Origin: an uncultured Rothia sp.
GTDB taxonomy: Bacteria > Actinomycetota > Actinomycetes > Actinomycetales > Micrococcaceae
Assembly (NCBI GenBank): GCA_946222285.1
Contig: CAMIIP010000014.1
Coordinates: forward strand, 1 to 43,245
DNA: 43,245 nucleotides
Reading direction: 5' to 3'
Positions 17,862 to 26,408 of the stretch are shown here, one piece after another. The position numbers and the translations under genes are program-made. The notes under the pieces were generated by a model. The model was not told the DNA's origin. It saw only the letters and a list, made by a program, of their open reading frames with translations, and did not search any database. The first letter of the stretch is position 1. The number at the start of each line of letters is the position of its first letter.

Positions 17862-18638
17862 TTAGATGTCGTATATTTCACGCAATGCCGTATCGATTTC
17901 GCGTTGCGAGGTGAAGTCTTGAATGATTTGTACAGGAATATTAACTTCGCCGAGAGTTTTGGCGATTTCGCCTGAAGTGAGAATAAAGTCTGCGTCACCT
18001 GTTTTTCCGCGAGCAGAAATCGTATCAGTAGCTTCTACAGTAAGATAAGGCGACCACCCCCAGCGATCTAACACTTGTTCTAAAGTGTTTTTAAGGAAAA
18101 GGCTGGTGCCCAATCCGTTGCCGCAAACAGTTAGAACAAGGTTTTTGTTACGAGAAGGGTCAGCACCCTGTGCAGACACACTGGTGTCGAGTGTTTCTTT
18201 GAAAATCGCAAGTACATCTTCGGGAGTTTGCGCGGTATCAAGCCTACGTCGTTTCTCGCTATCACTGAGAATTTTGGCAAGTTGGGCGAGAGCACTCTGA
18301 TGGGCTTCAGAATCTACCGCCGCTAAAGCAAGAACCAGATGAACGGGATCATTCTTTTCGTGCCCAAAATGTATAGGATTTTTAAGGCGAATGAATGACA
18401 TACCAGTGCATGCAACTGATTCATCGGCCCGTGCGTGGGCGAAAGCGAATCCCGGAGTAATGACAATGTAGGGACCGTTCTCTTCAACATTCTTTATCAT
18501 CTTTCTGGTATAAGTTTCGCCAGAAATTTTTTGGGTCTGAAGTAAGGCTCCTGCTGATTCAATTGACTCTCGTCAAGTGTTCACCGCAACATCAAGATGA
18601 ATAGTTTCTAATGACAGTAAATCACCTAAGGCAACCAT
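17862..18638 (-). pseudogene. PTS IIA-IIB fusion with in-frame TGA at codon 22
   Basis: Reading from an ATG at 18638 with an AGGAG site upstream gives MVALGDLLSLETIHLDVAVN, then TGA (18575-18573) where the IIA family has Trp, and then RESIESAGALLQTQ. It continues in frame through 18500 to the stop at 17862, for 258 codons in all. The remaining IIA domain retains ITPGFAFAHARAD with its phospho-acceptor His, and the C-terminal IIB domain has the phospho-Cys motif CGNGLGTS. As sequenced, only an internal restart at ATG 18500 could express it, without the first 46 residues. TGG-to-TGA is a single change. The upstream partner of ulaA would normally supply both IIA and IIB. Confidence 0.8.
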
Positions 18639-18674
18639 TCCGTGCTCCTATGGTACAGGTTGAGTAGAGAAAAA

Positions 18675-18727
18675 GTTCTTTAGAAATAAGAACAGGATCT
18701 CTTCCAGGATAAGCCTTGCTTATCTCC
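18675..18727. promoter_or_regulatory. Inverted repeats upstream of the PTS operon
   Basis: Two small inverted repeats lie upstream of the IIA-IIB start: GTTCTT/AAGAAC (18675-18680, 18688-18693) and AGGATAAGC/GCTTATC (18706-18714, 18718-18724). They could be operator or terminator structures. The truncated TetR gene nearby might once have been the cognate regulator, which is speculative. Confidence 0.3.
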
Positions 18728-18778
18728 TGTGACGGCTCTATTACCTCTTTATCAACAACAAGGCATAGCAAAATTTAT

Positions 18779-19021
18779 CTACCCCGGCAGTAGCTGAAAA
18801 GCGTCATTAGAGAACTGCCGAGCGTCCACGGTGAGATCGAGGTGCTGGGAAAATTCGTAGGTAATAAGGCGAGGAGTAACTTTCTTACCCTGAGTGGTAT
18901 ATGTGTTTTTAATGACGGTCAAATTGTTACTGATAGCTTTCCGAAGAATCTCCTCTTTGCTCTCAAAATGAGAGTAGATAGAACCGCTCGAAAAACAAGG
19001 AGAAGGCTGAGCCTGTGGCAA
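18779..19021 (-). pseudogene. Truncated TetR-family regulator fragment
   Basis: The 80-codon frame contains the end of a TetR helix-turn-helix, SGSIYSHFESKEEILRKAI, followed by about 45 residues that end abruptly at LLPG. The first helix and most of the ligand domain are missing. The 5' side runs into the palindromic element at 19043-19125, which may mark the break. Not expected to be functional. Confidence 0.65.
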
Positions 19022-19042
19022 TTGCTGTTTAAGGGACCTGTT

Positions 19043-19125
19043 GCAGCCGGCCGTCCTGGCTTTCCGCCGTCATCCTGAGTTATAGCGCCTTCATCCTGCG
19101 CTATAACTCAGGACGACGACGGAAA
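19043..19125. repeat. REP-like palindromic element, copy 1
   Basis: The core arms CCTGAGTTATAGCGC (19074-19088) and GCGCTATAACTCAGG (19098-19112) are exact reverse complements. The preceding GCAGCCGGCCGTCCTGGC and TTTCCG match the copy at 20971 with a few changes. It lies between two decayed gene fragments. Confidence 0.75.
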
Positions 19126-19129
19126 CCAG

Positions 19130-19379
19130 TTATTCTGCACGCTCAAGGACGCCGAGCGATCGTACCGCTAATCCATGTTTGAGCATTTCAAGAGTTTCGA
19201 TTCCCGCGCCTGCACCGATATCCAACGCATGCCCCCTCATTGGGCACAAGTTCCAGTGCCCGATTAAGTAGCGTGTGAGAGGTTCTACCAATTTGCGCCT
19301 GATTATATTTAGTCCAGTGCTGTGGATCACTTGAAAGCATAGTTTCAGCATAAGACAATATGGCTCGCCAAATTCGCAT
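19130..19379 (-). pseudogene. SAM methyltransferase fragment, frameshifted and truncated
   Basis: The frame from 19379 (MRIWRAILSYAETMLSSDP) leads into another ending at 19130. They join at the C5 run 19231-19235 if one base is removed, restoring LVPNEGHALDIGAGAGIETL, the SAM-binding motif I of class I methyltransferases. The product stops soon after motif I, where the palindromic element at 19043-19125 follows, so the catalytic half is absent. A TehB/Type-11-like origin is likely. Confidence 0.65.
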
Positions 19380-19438
19380 AAAATCGATAAACTTTCCCCA
19401 CGTTTTATGAGATTTCGATGCGTCTTGTTACCCCGTCC

Positions 19439-19930
19439 TCACGGCAAGGTTTGAATATAATCGCCGTAACCATGTAAGGCAGGACGGTAGCGGTCGATAT
19501 CCTCTCCCCCTCCTGTATCAGCAATGACTTTTAGTAAGCTACCCACAGCTTGACCATAACGTTCCAAGGAGAATAAAGTAATTGCTCGAAATGCCCGAAA
19601 GGCATGGGATTCTGGATATTTTTCAATCGCTTCATCGAAAATTTGAAGCGACTTTCCCAATTCCCCCGTATTGCGCAGAGTTGAGCCATACTGCAAATAC
19701 CAACGCTTTAAATAGGGTCCATCAAGCCCAACCTCGCGAGCTTTTTCATAATAAATTCGCGCTTGTTCTTCTTCCCCGGCGGTGTCATAAGATCCACCCA
19801 GTTCATAAAGAGCTCGAGCATGGCCTGGATTTTCTTTCACTATTTCAGTGAAAGCTTCAATAGTCGCTTCCATATTCTGGCGGTCTCTTGCAGCGAATAT
19901 TTCATCCAGTTGATGATCTATATCAACCAT
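19439..19930 (-). CDS. Tetratricopeptide repeat protein
   Basis: About 163 residues. Helical TPR-like repeats include ARALYELGGSYDTAGEEEQA, YYEKAREVGL, STLRNTGELGKSLQIFDEAI and SHAFRAFRAITLFSLERY. The start MVDIDHQL (19930) is favoured because GGGAGAAAG lies just before it; an upstream ATG at 19948 would add six residues. The protein probably mediates protein contacts. No enzymatic domain is seen. Confidence 0.75.
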   Translation of the reverse strand: MVDIDHQLDEIFAARDRQNMEATIEAFTEIVKENPGHARALYELGGSYDTAGEEEQARIYYEKAREVGLDGPYLKRWYLQYGSTLRNTGELGKSLQIFDEAIEKYPESHAFRAFRAITLFSLERYGQAVGSLLKVIADTGGGEDIDRYRPALHGYGDYIQTLP

Positions 19931-19984
19931 AAGTTCTTTCTCCCTCATAAAATCAAGTAATGTAATTCACATTACTCCACCGAA

Positions 19985-20949
19985 ATGAGACCTCCCATGA
20001 TTTTACGTTTTTGGCGGGTAGACGATGCCGCAGCTCTCTTAGACATTTACCAGCAGGCTGGCGATCTTAACCGTCAGATGCCTGCCTTGGAAGACCTTTC
20101 GACTGCCGAAAACTTTATCCTTAGCTATCTCCCCGCTGACGATCACGCCGTTTTCTGCATTGAGCATAAAAGTAAAGTTGCCGGTTGTATTGCGGTTGAT
20201 TTTACTGCCCGAGACGACAACGGCACTTGGGATCGTGGCTGGGTTTCCTACTGGAGTGCTCCGGAAATCCGTGGCACAGGGGCACTGAAGATTGCCGTTA
20301 AAACGGTCTGCGATTGGGGTCTAGGAGAGGACTGTTCACCGCAAAACCCTGATTTTTTGACGCAACCGCTTTGCAAGAACTCCCCAGCCCCAACCTGCGC
20401 CGTCTGGAATTAGGTTACAGAACCAACAACCCAGCATCAGGCAAAGTGGCTGCAGCCGCCGGGTTCATGATAGAGGGTATTGAACGTGAAAAATTCCTCT
20501 ACGCTGGTCAGACTTATGACGCCGTGACGGCGGCTCGACTGCGAAATCGGCAGGCGGTTCCACGCGTCCTGATTCACCATGTTGAACTATGGACCGCTGA
20601 TTTTTCTGGAACCGTGAAAAGCTGGGATTGGCTCATGGAATCGCTCGAAGCTACTGTGGAATCCCGCTGGGATAAGGGTATCTCTTGGAAGGGTGTGGAT
20701 GGTTCATATATCGTATTGGAGCAGTCGTCCGATATGTGCGGTTCCCATGAGCGCACCCAGCCCGGCATGAATCATTTGGCGCTCAACGTTCTAAATCGCG
20801 AGCGTCTTGACCAGCTCCGCGCAGAGGCGAGCGCACACGGGTGGAACGAACTTTTTGCGGAGAAGTACCCGTATGCCGGCGGCGAGGAGAATGTTGCGCT
20901 CTATTTAGAAAATGCTGAGGGATTTGAGGTGGAGTTAGTGGCTGGCTAA
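19985..20949 (+). pseudogene. GNAT-VOC fusion gene, frameshifted at a T6 run
   Basis: The first frame (19985-20413) gives the N-terminal part of a GNAT (ILRFWRVDDAAALLDIYQQA, then a short acetyl-CoA loop region WSAPEIRGTGALKIAVKT). The second frame (20371-20949) gives the GNAT C-terminus (LRRLELGYRTNNPASGKVAAAAGF) followed by a VOC/glyoxalase-like domain (IHHVELWTADFSGTVKSWDWLMESL, NHLALNV, FEVELVAG). One T added at 20353-20358 restores ...PDFFDATALQELPSP and a 321-residue fusion. As sequenced the fusion is split; only the second part has a potential internal start. The function of such a fusion is not known to me. Confidence 0.75.
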
Positions 20950-20970
20950 AGCCTATCTTCTCCGCCTGCG

Positions 20971-21056
20971 GCCGGCCGTCCTGACTTTCCGTCGTTATCC
21001 TTACTTAGCACCGTCATCCTGCGCTATAACTCAGGATGACGGCGAAAAGTCAGGAC
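20971..21056. repeat. REP-like palindromic element, copy 2 (possible terminator)
   Basis: Outer arms GTCCTGACTTT (20978-20988) and AAAGTCAGGAC (21046-21056) enclose CCGTCATCCTG/CAGGATGACGG (21011-21021, 21032-21042). Its first part, GCGGCCGGCCGTCCTGAC, matches the copy at 19043. It sits between converging genes and could terminate the deoxyribose-type operon. Confidence 0.7.
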
Positions 21057-21069
21057 AGCATGGACAAGG

Positions 21070-21987
21070 CTAAACCTTCTCCCCCGTTGTCTCCTCAAAC
21101 TCAGATGCGGTTGCGTACGAGGTTTGTGTGCCGCGTCGGGTCACCGAATCACCGGCATAGATATTTGCCAGGCGTAAGGATTCTGCAATATTACCGGTTT
21201 TGACCCAGGTGTGACTGAAGCAACCAATGAAAGCATCACCAGCTCCAGTAGAATCGACAGCCTCGACCGCAGAAGCCTCAATCAGTTGTTCGCCCTCGGA
21301 CCTTACCCACAGCACTCCACGAGCACCCAAGGTGACAATCACGTTCTTGATGCCGGTGTTTAGCAGTGCGTGGGCAGCGTTGGAGATATCGTCGAGGGTT
21401 TCCACCGGCATACCAGACAGTAGGGAAAGTTCAGTCTCATTAGGTACGATGAACTCCACAGTCTTCACTTTTTCCAGTGAAAGTTCCGGAGTCGCCGGTG
21501 CTGGGTTGAGCAGAACGGGAATGCCCAGCTCATTGCCCAGTGCAATAGCGGCGTAGACAGTTTCTAGCGAAATTTCTAGCTGTAGCACAATGAGCTGGCA
21601 TGCGGCGATGTCTTCCCGTGCGTCGTCCAAATCCTGTGGGGAAAGTAGCGCGTTGGCACCTTTGATGATGATGATTGAGTTATTCGATTTCTCATCAACA
21701 AAGATAGGGGCGACGCCGGAAGTCGCCTCGGTGCGCAAGATGTACTTGTCGTCGATGCCGTTGGCACGGAAATTTTCGATAGTGTTTTCGGCGAAAATGT
21801 CGTTACCCACGCGGGTTACCATGAGCACCTCCGAGCCTAATCGTGCTGCGGCGACCGCTTGATTAGCGCCTTTGCCGCCGCAGCCGAGGCGAAAATCGGG
21901 GGCTTCGATGGTTTCTCCTTGTTCGGGCATGCGGTGGATGTAGGAGATGAGGTCTACGTTATTTGAGCCGATAACGGCAATTTTCAT
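21070..21987 (-). CDS. deoK: PfkB family sugar kinase, probable deoxyribokinase/ribokinase
   Basis: The 305-residue protein is a ribokinase-type PfkB kinase: N-terminal IGSNNVDLISYIHRMPEQGETI, GGKGANQAVAAARLG, and the C-terminal DSTGAGDAFIGCF with the catalytic Asp and anion hole. The neighbouring DUF4432 protein, FucP-like permease and SorC regulator match the deoxyribose gene set described in Salmonella (deoQKPX), where DeoK phosphorylates 2-deoxy-D-ribose. Specificity between ribose and deoxyribose is inferred from context only. Its start overlaps the upstream stop by four bases. No deoC aldolase was seen here; it would have to be elsewhere. Confidence 0.85.
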   Translation of the reverse strand: MKIAVIGSNNVDLISYIHRMPEQGETIEAPDFRLGCGGKGANQAVAAARLGSEVLMVTRVGNDIFAENTIENFRANGIDDKYILRTEATSGVAPIFVDEKSNNSIIIIKGANALLSPQDLDDAREDIAACQLIVLQLEISLETVYAAIALGNELGIPVLLNPAPATPELSLEKVKTVEFIVPNETELSLLSGMPVETLDDISNAAHALLNTGIKNVIVTLGARGVLWVRSEGEQLIEASAVEAVDSTGAGDAFIGCFSHTWVKTGNIAESLRLANIYAGDSVTRRGTQTSYATASEFEETTGEKV

Positions 21988-23024
21988 GATGCGTCCTTAA
22001 GTTCAGAGGGGTTGAGAAGTCCTGTTTCCACTGTAAACCGGCGGGTTTCTCCCGGAGCAAGTTTGAGAAGCGTTCCGGTTTTTTCTGCAGCTAGGTAACC
22101 TTCAGGCCGTGAAGTTCCGGGGAGCGCGAATGCTGCCACCGTTTGATCGGGGTTGTGCAGAATCCAGCGGGTTGTCACCGGAAAATCTGCGGGATCGAAT
22201 CGGGTGACAAAGGCTGAACCGTCCGGGCGGTTCATCAGAAATTCTGCGCGGTTAACAGCGCTGAGATCATCGGCGAAGTACACAATTTCGGGGTCGAACT
22301 TTTCTGCTCCTTCAAGCGAAGATGCATCGTATTTTCCGTTGAGAATATCGCGGTTGATTTCTTCCCATTCGGGTGTGGGGCTCACATGGGCGGGCACAGT
22401 CTCGCGGAGATGGAAGGAGTCTTCGGGAAGGTTATCGCGCATGACTCCCTGGGGCACGAAAGCATAGTTCATGTGGCACATGTATTGCAGGGGCATGGGC
22501 ATGTAGGAGGAGAGGTTTTTGACCTCTAGCTCGATGGAGAATACGCCAGAATCAGGTCTCATCGTCAGTTCCGGTACTGCAAGGTAGCGGTGGCCAAAAC
22601 CCTTCACATATTCGCGATAGGAGCGGACGCCGATCGCGCCGTCGTCGTGCAAAACCAGTTCGGCGCTATCCATAGGTGCGCAGGGAAACTCGCCGTGCAG
22701 GGCGTGAGTGTCTTCAGGGCTTGGGCAACCGTTAGCAAGAAGACCTGAATGGAAGGCAAAGCAACCGTAGGTGTCTTGAATTGCGGTTGCAGGTTGTGGC
22801 TGCGTAAACATGTTTTTCATGCGTAGGCTAATGCCATCCATCTCGGCATCCCAAATCATCTGCCCCATGTAAGGCAAAACTTCAACGTAGCCTCGGCTAC
22901 CGGTGATAGTAAGACTTTCAATGCCGGAGGGGTAGGTTTTGGCGTGCACAGTCCAGTCACAGTTTTCGAGAACGGTATGTTCTCTGCTGAAGTGCTTGCG
23001 GTAGAGGGGAATCAGAGTGTTCAT
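21984..23024 (-). CDS. deoX: DUF4432 / aldose-epimerase-like protein of the deo operon
   Basis: A 346-residue protein rich in beta strands, with RGYVEVLPYMGQMIWDAEMDG, HALHGEFPCAPMD (conserved His pair region) and LQYMCHMNYAFVP. This fits DUF4432, related to galactose mutarotase-type folds. In deo operons the equivalent is DeoX. A role in anomer interconversion of the incoming sugar is an inference. It overlaps the permease stop and the kinase start by four bases each (ATGA), so the three are translationally coupled. Confidence 0.75.
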   Translation of the reverse strand: MNTLIPLYRKHFSREHTVLENCDWTVHAKTYPSGIESLTITGSRGYVEVLPYMGQMIWDAEMDGISLRMKNMFTQPQPATAIQDTYGCFAFHSGLLANGCPSPEDTHALHGEFPCAPMDSAELVLHDDGAIGVRSYREYVKGFGHRYLAVPELTMRPDSGVFSIELEVKNLSSYMPMPLQYMCHMNYAFVPQGVMRDNLPEDSFHLRETVPAHVSPTPEWEEINRDILNGKYDASSLEGAEKFDPEIVYFADDLSAVNRAEFLMNRPDGSAFVTRFDPADFPVTTRWILHNPDQTVAAFALPGTSRPEGYLAAEKTGTLLKLAPGETRRFTVETGLLNPSELKDAS

Positions 23025-24415
23025 GCGACAATCTCACCTTTCCGAGCTGAACGATAAATATCCCAGAAGTAAAGAGCCATAGTGCCAAAGCAGAGGATGT
23101 TGACGACAAAGCTAAACTGCATCGATCCGGTTAAGTCAGAAACGAGTCCTTGAACAACGGGAATAACTGCACCGCCGATAATTGCCATCACGATGATGGC
23201 GCCAGCAGTTTCGGTGAAGCGCTTATCTTCAACAGTATCGAGAGTACGCGCGTAAATCGTTGCCCAACCTGGACCCAGCATGGCGGAGGCGAACACTGCC
23301 GCCCAAACAGCGGTGAAGTTAGGAACACTAATGACGTAGACCAGAGCTACGATGCCCAGAACTGAATAAGTAATGAGAATAAGGTCTTGGTTGAAACGGG
23401 TCATGAGGAAATTGGCGATCATCTTACCGATAAAGAATGAGATAAAGGCGAAGATCATGTAGTTCGAGGCGGTTCGCTCGTTGATGCTGGTATCCATCTG
23501 CAATGCGAGTCTGATGGTGAAAGACCAGAGCGCTGTCTGCACTCCCACGTACATGAATTGAGCGAAAATGCCCTTCATAAATGCCACATTTGTGGAGAGA
23601 TAGCGCAGGGTTTCTGTAATGGAAGCGGGCTTCTCGTGGTTGGTCTTATCGAGGGGCTTGCAACTGGGGTATTGGGTGATTGCGATAAGGAGTACGAGCA
23701 CTACCAGAATCATAATGATGACGCGGTAGGGTTCAAGCGTGCGTTGGAGCATGTCATTCGCAAGCTCCTGACGGGCTACCGGGTCAAGATCAGCAAGTTG
23801 CTTATGCAGGGCATCACCTTCGGTAAAAATAAGGTATTTACCAAGTAGCGCCCCACCTAAGAACCCAACTGGGGTGAAGGTCTGCGAGATGTTGAGGCGT
23901 AGGGTCGCCGTTTCTTTGGGACCAATCATCGACGAGTAGGTGTTGGCAGATGTTTCCAAAAAGGAAAGTCCTACCGCGACCGAGAAAATAGCCGCCAGAA
24001 AAACAGTATAGGTTGCAACGTGGGAAGCTGGGAAGAAAAGTAAGCAACCCACAATGTAGATGGAGAGCCCCAGAAGCAAACCGACCTTGTAACTGAATTT
24101 ACGAATAACTCGAGAAGCGGGAATAGCAATCACAAAGTATCCGCCGTAGAAAGCCGACTGAACAAAAGCAGAAGCTACATCTGAAAGAGTGAATAGCGCT
24201 TTGAACTGAGTAATCAGAATGTCGTTGAGGCTTGCCGCTGCACCCCACATGGGGAAACAGACAGAAAGTAAGATGAACTGAAAGAGCGGTATCTTGCTTA
24301 AATACCCGTCTTTAAGTTGAAGCGTTCTATCTTTGATAATTCCAAATGAGGTGTTGGGAACACCAGCTTCGGTGCTGTTCTGGTTTGCACCGTCTATGTG
24401 TTGTTTGAGTGCCAT
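23021..24415 (-). CDS. deoP: FucP-like MFS sugar permease
   Basis: The 464-residue protein has about 12 hydrophobic segments and the FucP/GluP-type features of the major facilitator superfamily: FILLSVCFPMWGAAASLNDILI, SAFYGGYFVIAIPASRVIRKFSYKVGL and FLETSANTYSSMIGP. It is likely a proton symporter importing deoxyribose or a related sugar. A GAAGGAG site precedes the ATG. It heads the operon. A candidate operator lies at 24483-24498, and the SorC regulator gene is just upstream in the same orientation. Confidence 0.82.
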   Translation of the reverse strand: MALKQHIDGANQNSTEAGVPNTSFGIIKDRTLQLKDGYLSKIPLFQFILLSVCFPMWGAAASLNDILITQFKALFTLSDVASAFVQSAFYGGYFVIAIPASRVIRKFSYKVGLLLGLSIYIVGCLLFFPASHVATYTVFLAAIFSVAVGLSFLETSANTYSSMIGPKETATLRLNISQTFTPVGFLGGALLGKYLIFTEGDALHKQLADLDPVARQELANDMLQRTLEPYRVIIMILVVLVLLIAITQYPSCKPLDKTNHEKPASITETLRYLSTNVAFMKGIFAQFMYVGVQTALWSFTIRLALQMDTSINERTASNYMIFAFISFFIGKMIANFLMTRFNQDLILITYSVLGIVALVYVISVPNFTAVWAAVFASAMLGPGWATIYARTLDTVEDKRFTETAGAIIVMAIIGGAVIPVVQGLVSDLTGSMQFSFVVNILCFGTMALYFWDIYRSARKGEIVA

Positions 24416-24482
24416 AGTGACTCCTTCGTCGATCTATGTGACCCAGAGTATTCCTAGAGATTCTTTCCCTCATATAGAATTT

Positions 24483-24498
24483 TGGCACCTTTGTGCCA
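24483..24498. promoter_or_regulatory. Candidate operator upstream of the deo-type operon
   Basis: TGGCAC-CTTT-GTGCCA is a 6-bp perfect palindrome flanked by T/A-rich bases, in the 109-base gap between the SorC regulator and the permease. A SorC-family regulator (such as B. subtilis DeoR) could bind it. The assignment is inferred. Confidence 0.5.
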
Positions 24499-24524
24499 TT
24501 TTGGATATTTTTTCCGCAAAGCTT

Positions 24525-25478
24525 TCAAGAACTCAGCAAACGCTTTGCCGTCATAACGTCCGTTACCAAATAATTCGCGTAAGCCCACTCCAGAGCAGTG
24601 CGGATAATAGAAACCTTATCTTCGCCGGCGGCAACAAGAATTTTTTGTTCAACCTTGCGTAACTCTGGCAGCGAGATTCCAAGTGTTCTATTGTGCAAAC
24701 CTGGAATGCTGATTCGTCCATATTGATCCACAAAATGAGAGCAGATATCGCCCACCGATTTCCTTTCCAGCAGAGCCCGTTCCTCATCTGATAAAAAGGG
24801 GGAACAAAACAGTTTCGACTGGCGGGTACAGGAGCCTACCGAATAAACCACTACACGAATATCTGCCATTTTTCGCAGGGTCTCTCTCGTTGTCGCGTCC
24901 TTCATCTCGTTTTGCTGATGTTCAAAGTTTTTACAAATAGCAGGTGAATCGAAGACAGAAACCGGTGTGCCCCAGCAACGTGATAGATACTCTAGGTCTT
25001 TTTGTCTACGCATATCTGTGTATTGATTTTGGCTGCTGCCTCGTACCTGAACCATTGAAAGATTCATATTTGGTTGTGGTTCTAGCGCCTCAACTAGCTC
25101 AGCAATAGTCTCAGACCAAGAAAATCCCACGATATCGTCCGGTGTTACCGCAGACATCAAAACTTTAGCTCCCACGCGCCCTAATGCACGACGAATATCA
25201 ACAGGACCATTCCCTACAGGAGCCACCAGTGTCACGCCTGTGAGCCCAAATTTTTCGCGCACCAAGTGGATTAATCGCTGGTCATTTTCTCGAGGATCAA
25301 AGATGCTCATGCTAATAAACCCGCGTGCTTTGGCATGCGCGAGTAATTTGGAAACCGTAGGGCGCGTAATGTGAAGGCGCTCAGCTATCTGTTGCTGTCT
25401 AAGCCCGGCACACGAAAGTTTCGCCGCGTCTATAGCAAGTGCATCCCGCCGGCTCAGCCCGAATTCATCAACTTTCAT
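24525..25478 (-). CDS. SorC/DeoR family sugar-binding transcriptional regulator
   Basis: A 317-residue protein. The N-terminal helix-turn-helix runs about residues 18-55 (CAGLRQQQIAERLHITRPTV, then SKLLAHAKARGFI). The larger C-terminal domain resembles phosphosugar-binding SorC domains, with a GFSWSETIAELVEAL segment and VVYSVGSC. B. subtilis DeoR, a SorC-type repressor of deoxynucleoside catabolism, senses deoxyribose-5-phosphate, which fits the downstream deo-like genes. It is transcribed on the same strand as, and upstream of, the permease operon. Confidence 0.85.
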   Translation of the reverse strand: MKVDEFGLSRRDALAIDAAKLSCAGLRQQQIAERLHITRPTVSKLLAHAKARGFISMSIFDPRENDQRLIHLVREKFGLTGVTLVAPVGNGPVDIRRALGRVGAKVLMSAVTPDDIVGFSWSETIAELVEALEPQPNMNLSMVQVRGSSQNQYTDMRRQKDLEYLSRCWGTPVSVFDSPAICKNFEHQQNEMKDATTRETLRKMADIRVVVYSVGSCTRQSKLFCSPFLSDEERALLERKSVGDICSHFVDQYGRISIPGLHNRTLGISLPELRKVEQKILVAAGEDKVSIIRTALEWAYANYLVTDVMTAKRLLSS

Positions 25479-25649
25479 GGGTTAATTGTCCTTAGCTAGA
25501 AAGACTGGGCAAATAGTTTTCATCCATACCTCTAACTGAAATATTTTTCCGCTTCCTGCATCGTTATCGCACCGGGCTAACCTAAGATTATGGTCTTTTC
25601 TTTGTATTCTTGGCACGGCTGAGCATGAGCGCCTTCGGAGGACGAAACT

Positions 25650-26270
25650 ATGAGTACCGCTTCTATCTATGATGCCGTATCAGGCGAATATGCCCGACTT
25701 TTACCTGATTTTTCATACGAGGCAAGTAAAGATTTAGCCGTCTTAAATAGCTTTATTGGCAGTATCCGTGAATCAAATTTTCCGGTTCTGGACGCCGGCT
25801 GTGGAGCTGGGCGCCTCACTCCGCTTTTGCGCGAGGCAGGGTTGAAATCGGTAGGCTGCGACCTCTCTGAAGGCATGGTTAAAGAGGCTAGAAATTTATA
25901 TCCAGAAACAGTCTTTGACCTAGCTGATTTACAAGCTTTACCCTACAAAAGCCAAACATTTTCAGCGCTTATTAGCTGGTATTCGGTGATTCATTTACCT
26001 AAGACCAAAGTACAACAAGCGCTCTCCGAGTTCGGCAGAGTCCTGGTACCGGGAGGGCAGATTCTTCTGGCTTTTCAAGCAGGCGAGGGCGAGCGAACTA
26101 TTGAGAACGCCTATGGCTCCAGCCTCCCTATGAAGGCTTACCTTTATGAACCTGCTTCTATCGCAAGTTATCTCGATGAACTGGGCTTCACGAGCATTAC
26201 AACAGACCGCCGTGAAGCCAGCCCCGGCGAGCCTTATGCGCAAGGATTTGTGCGCGCGACGTCATCCTAA
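25650..26270 (+). CDS. Class I SAM-dependent methyltransferase
   Basis: The 206-residue protein contains VLDAGCGAGRLTPLLREAGL (motif I), GCDLSEGMVKEARNLYP (strand 2), FDLADLQALPYKSQTFSALI and FGRVLVPGGQILLAFQAG. This is the Methyltransf_11-type order. The methyl acceptor is unknown. GGAGGACGA before the ATG is a good ribosome-binding site. Confidence 0.85.
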   Translation: MSTASIYDAVSGEYARLLPDFSYEASKDLAVLNSFIGSIRESNFPVLDAGCGAGRLTPLLREAGLKSVGCDLSEGMVKEARNLYPETVFDLADLQALPYKSQTFSALISWYSVIHLPKTKVQQALSEFGRVLVPGGQILLAFQAGEGERTIENAYGSSLPMKAYLYEPASIASYLDELGFTSITTDRREASPGEPYAQGFVRATSS

Positions 26271-26327
26271 TTCAGCCTCTCCTATCAGCTTATCTAACCG
26301 CAATGTTTCGTTGCCCTTAGTTGACTC

Positions 26328-26357
26328 CGTTGTCCTGCGCTATAGCGCAGGACAACG
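26328..26357. repeat. 30-bp perfect palindrome, REP-like, copy 3
   Basis: CGTTGTCCTGCGCTA (26328-26342) is followed directly by its exact reverse complement (26343-26357). The CCTGCGCTATA core relates it to the elements at 19043 and 20971. It lies between the methyltransferase and SBF genes and may also act as a terminator. Confidence 0.7.
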
Positions 26358-26408
26358 ACGCTAACCCAGTACCATTCAGCCTTACCAGCCCCGCGATACA
26401 CTCAAGTC

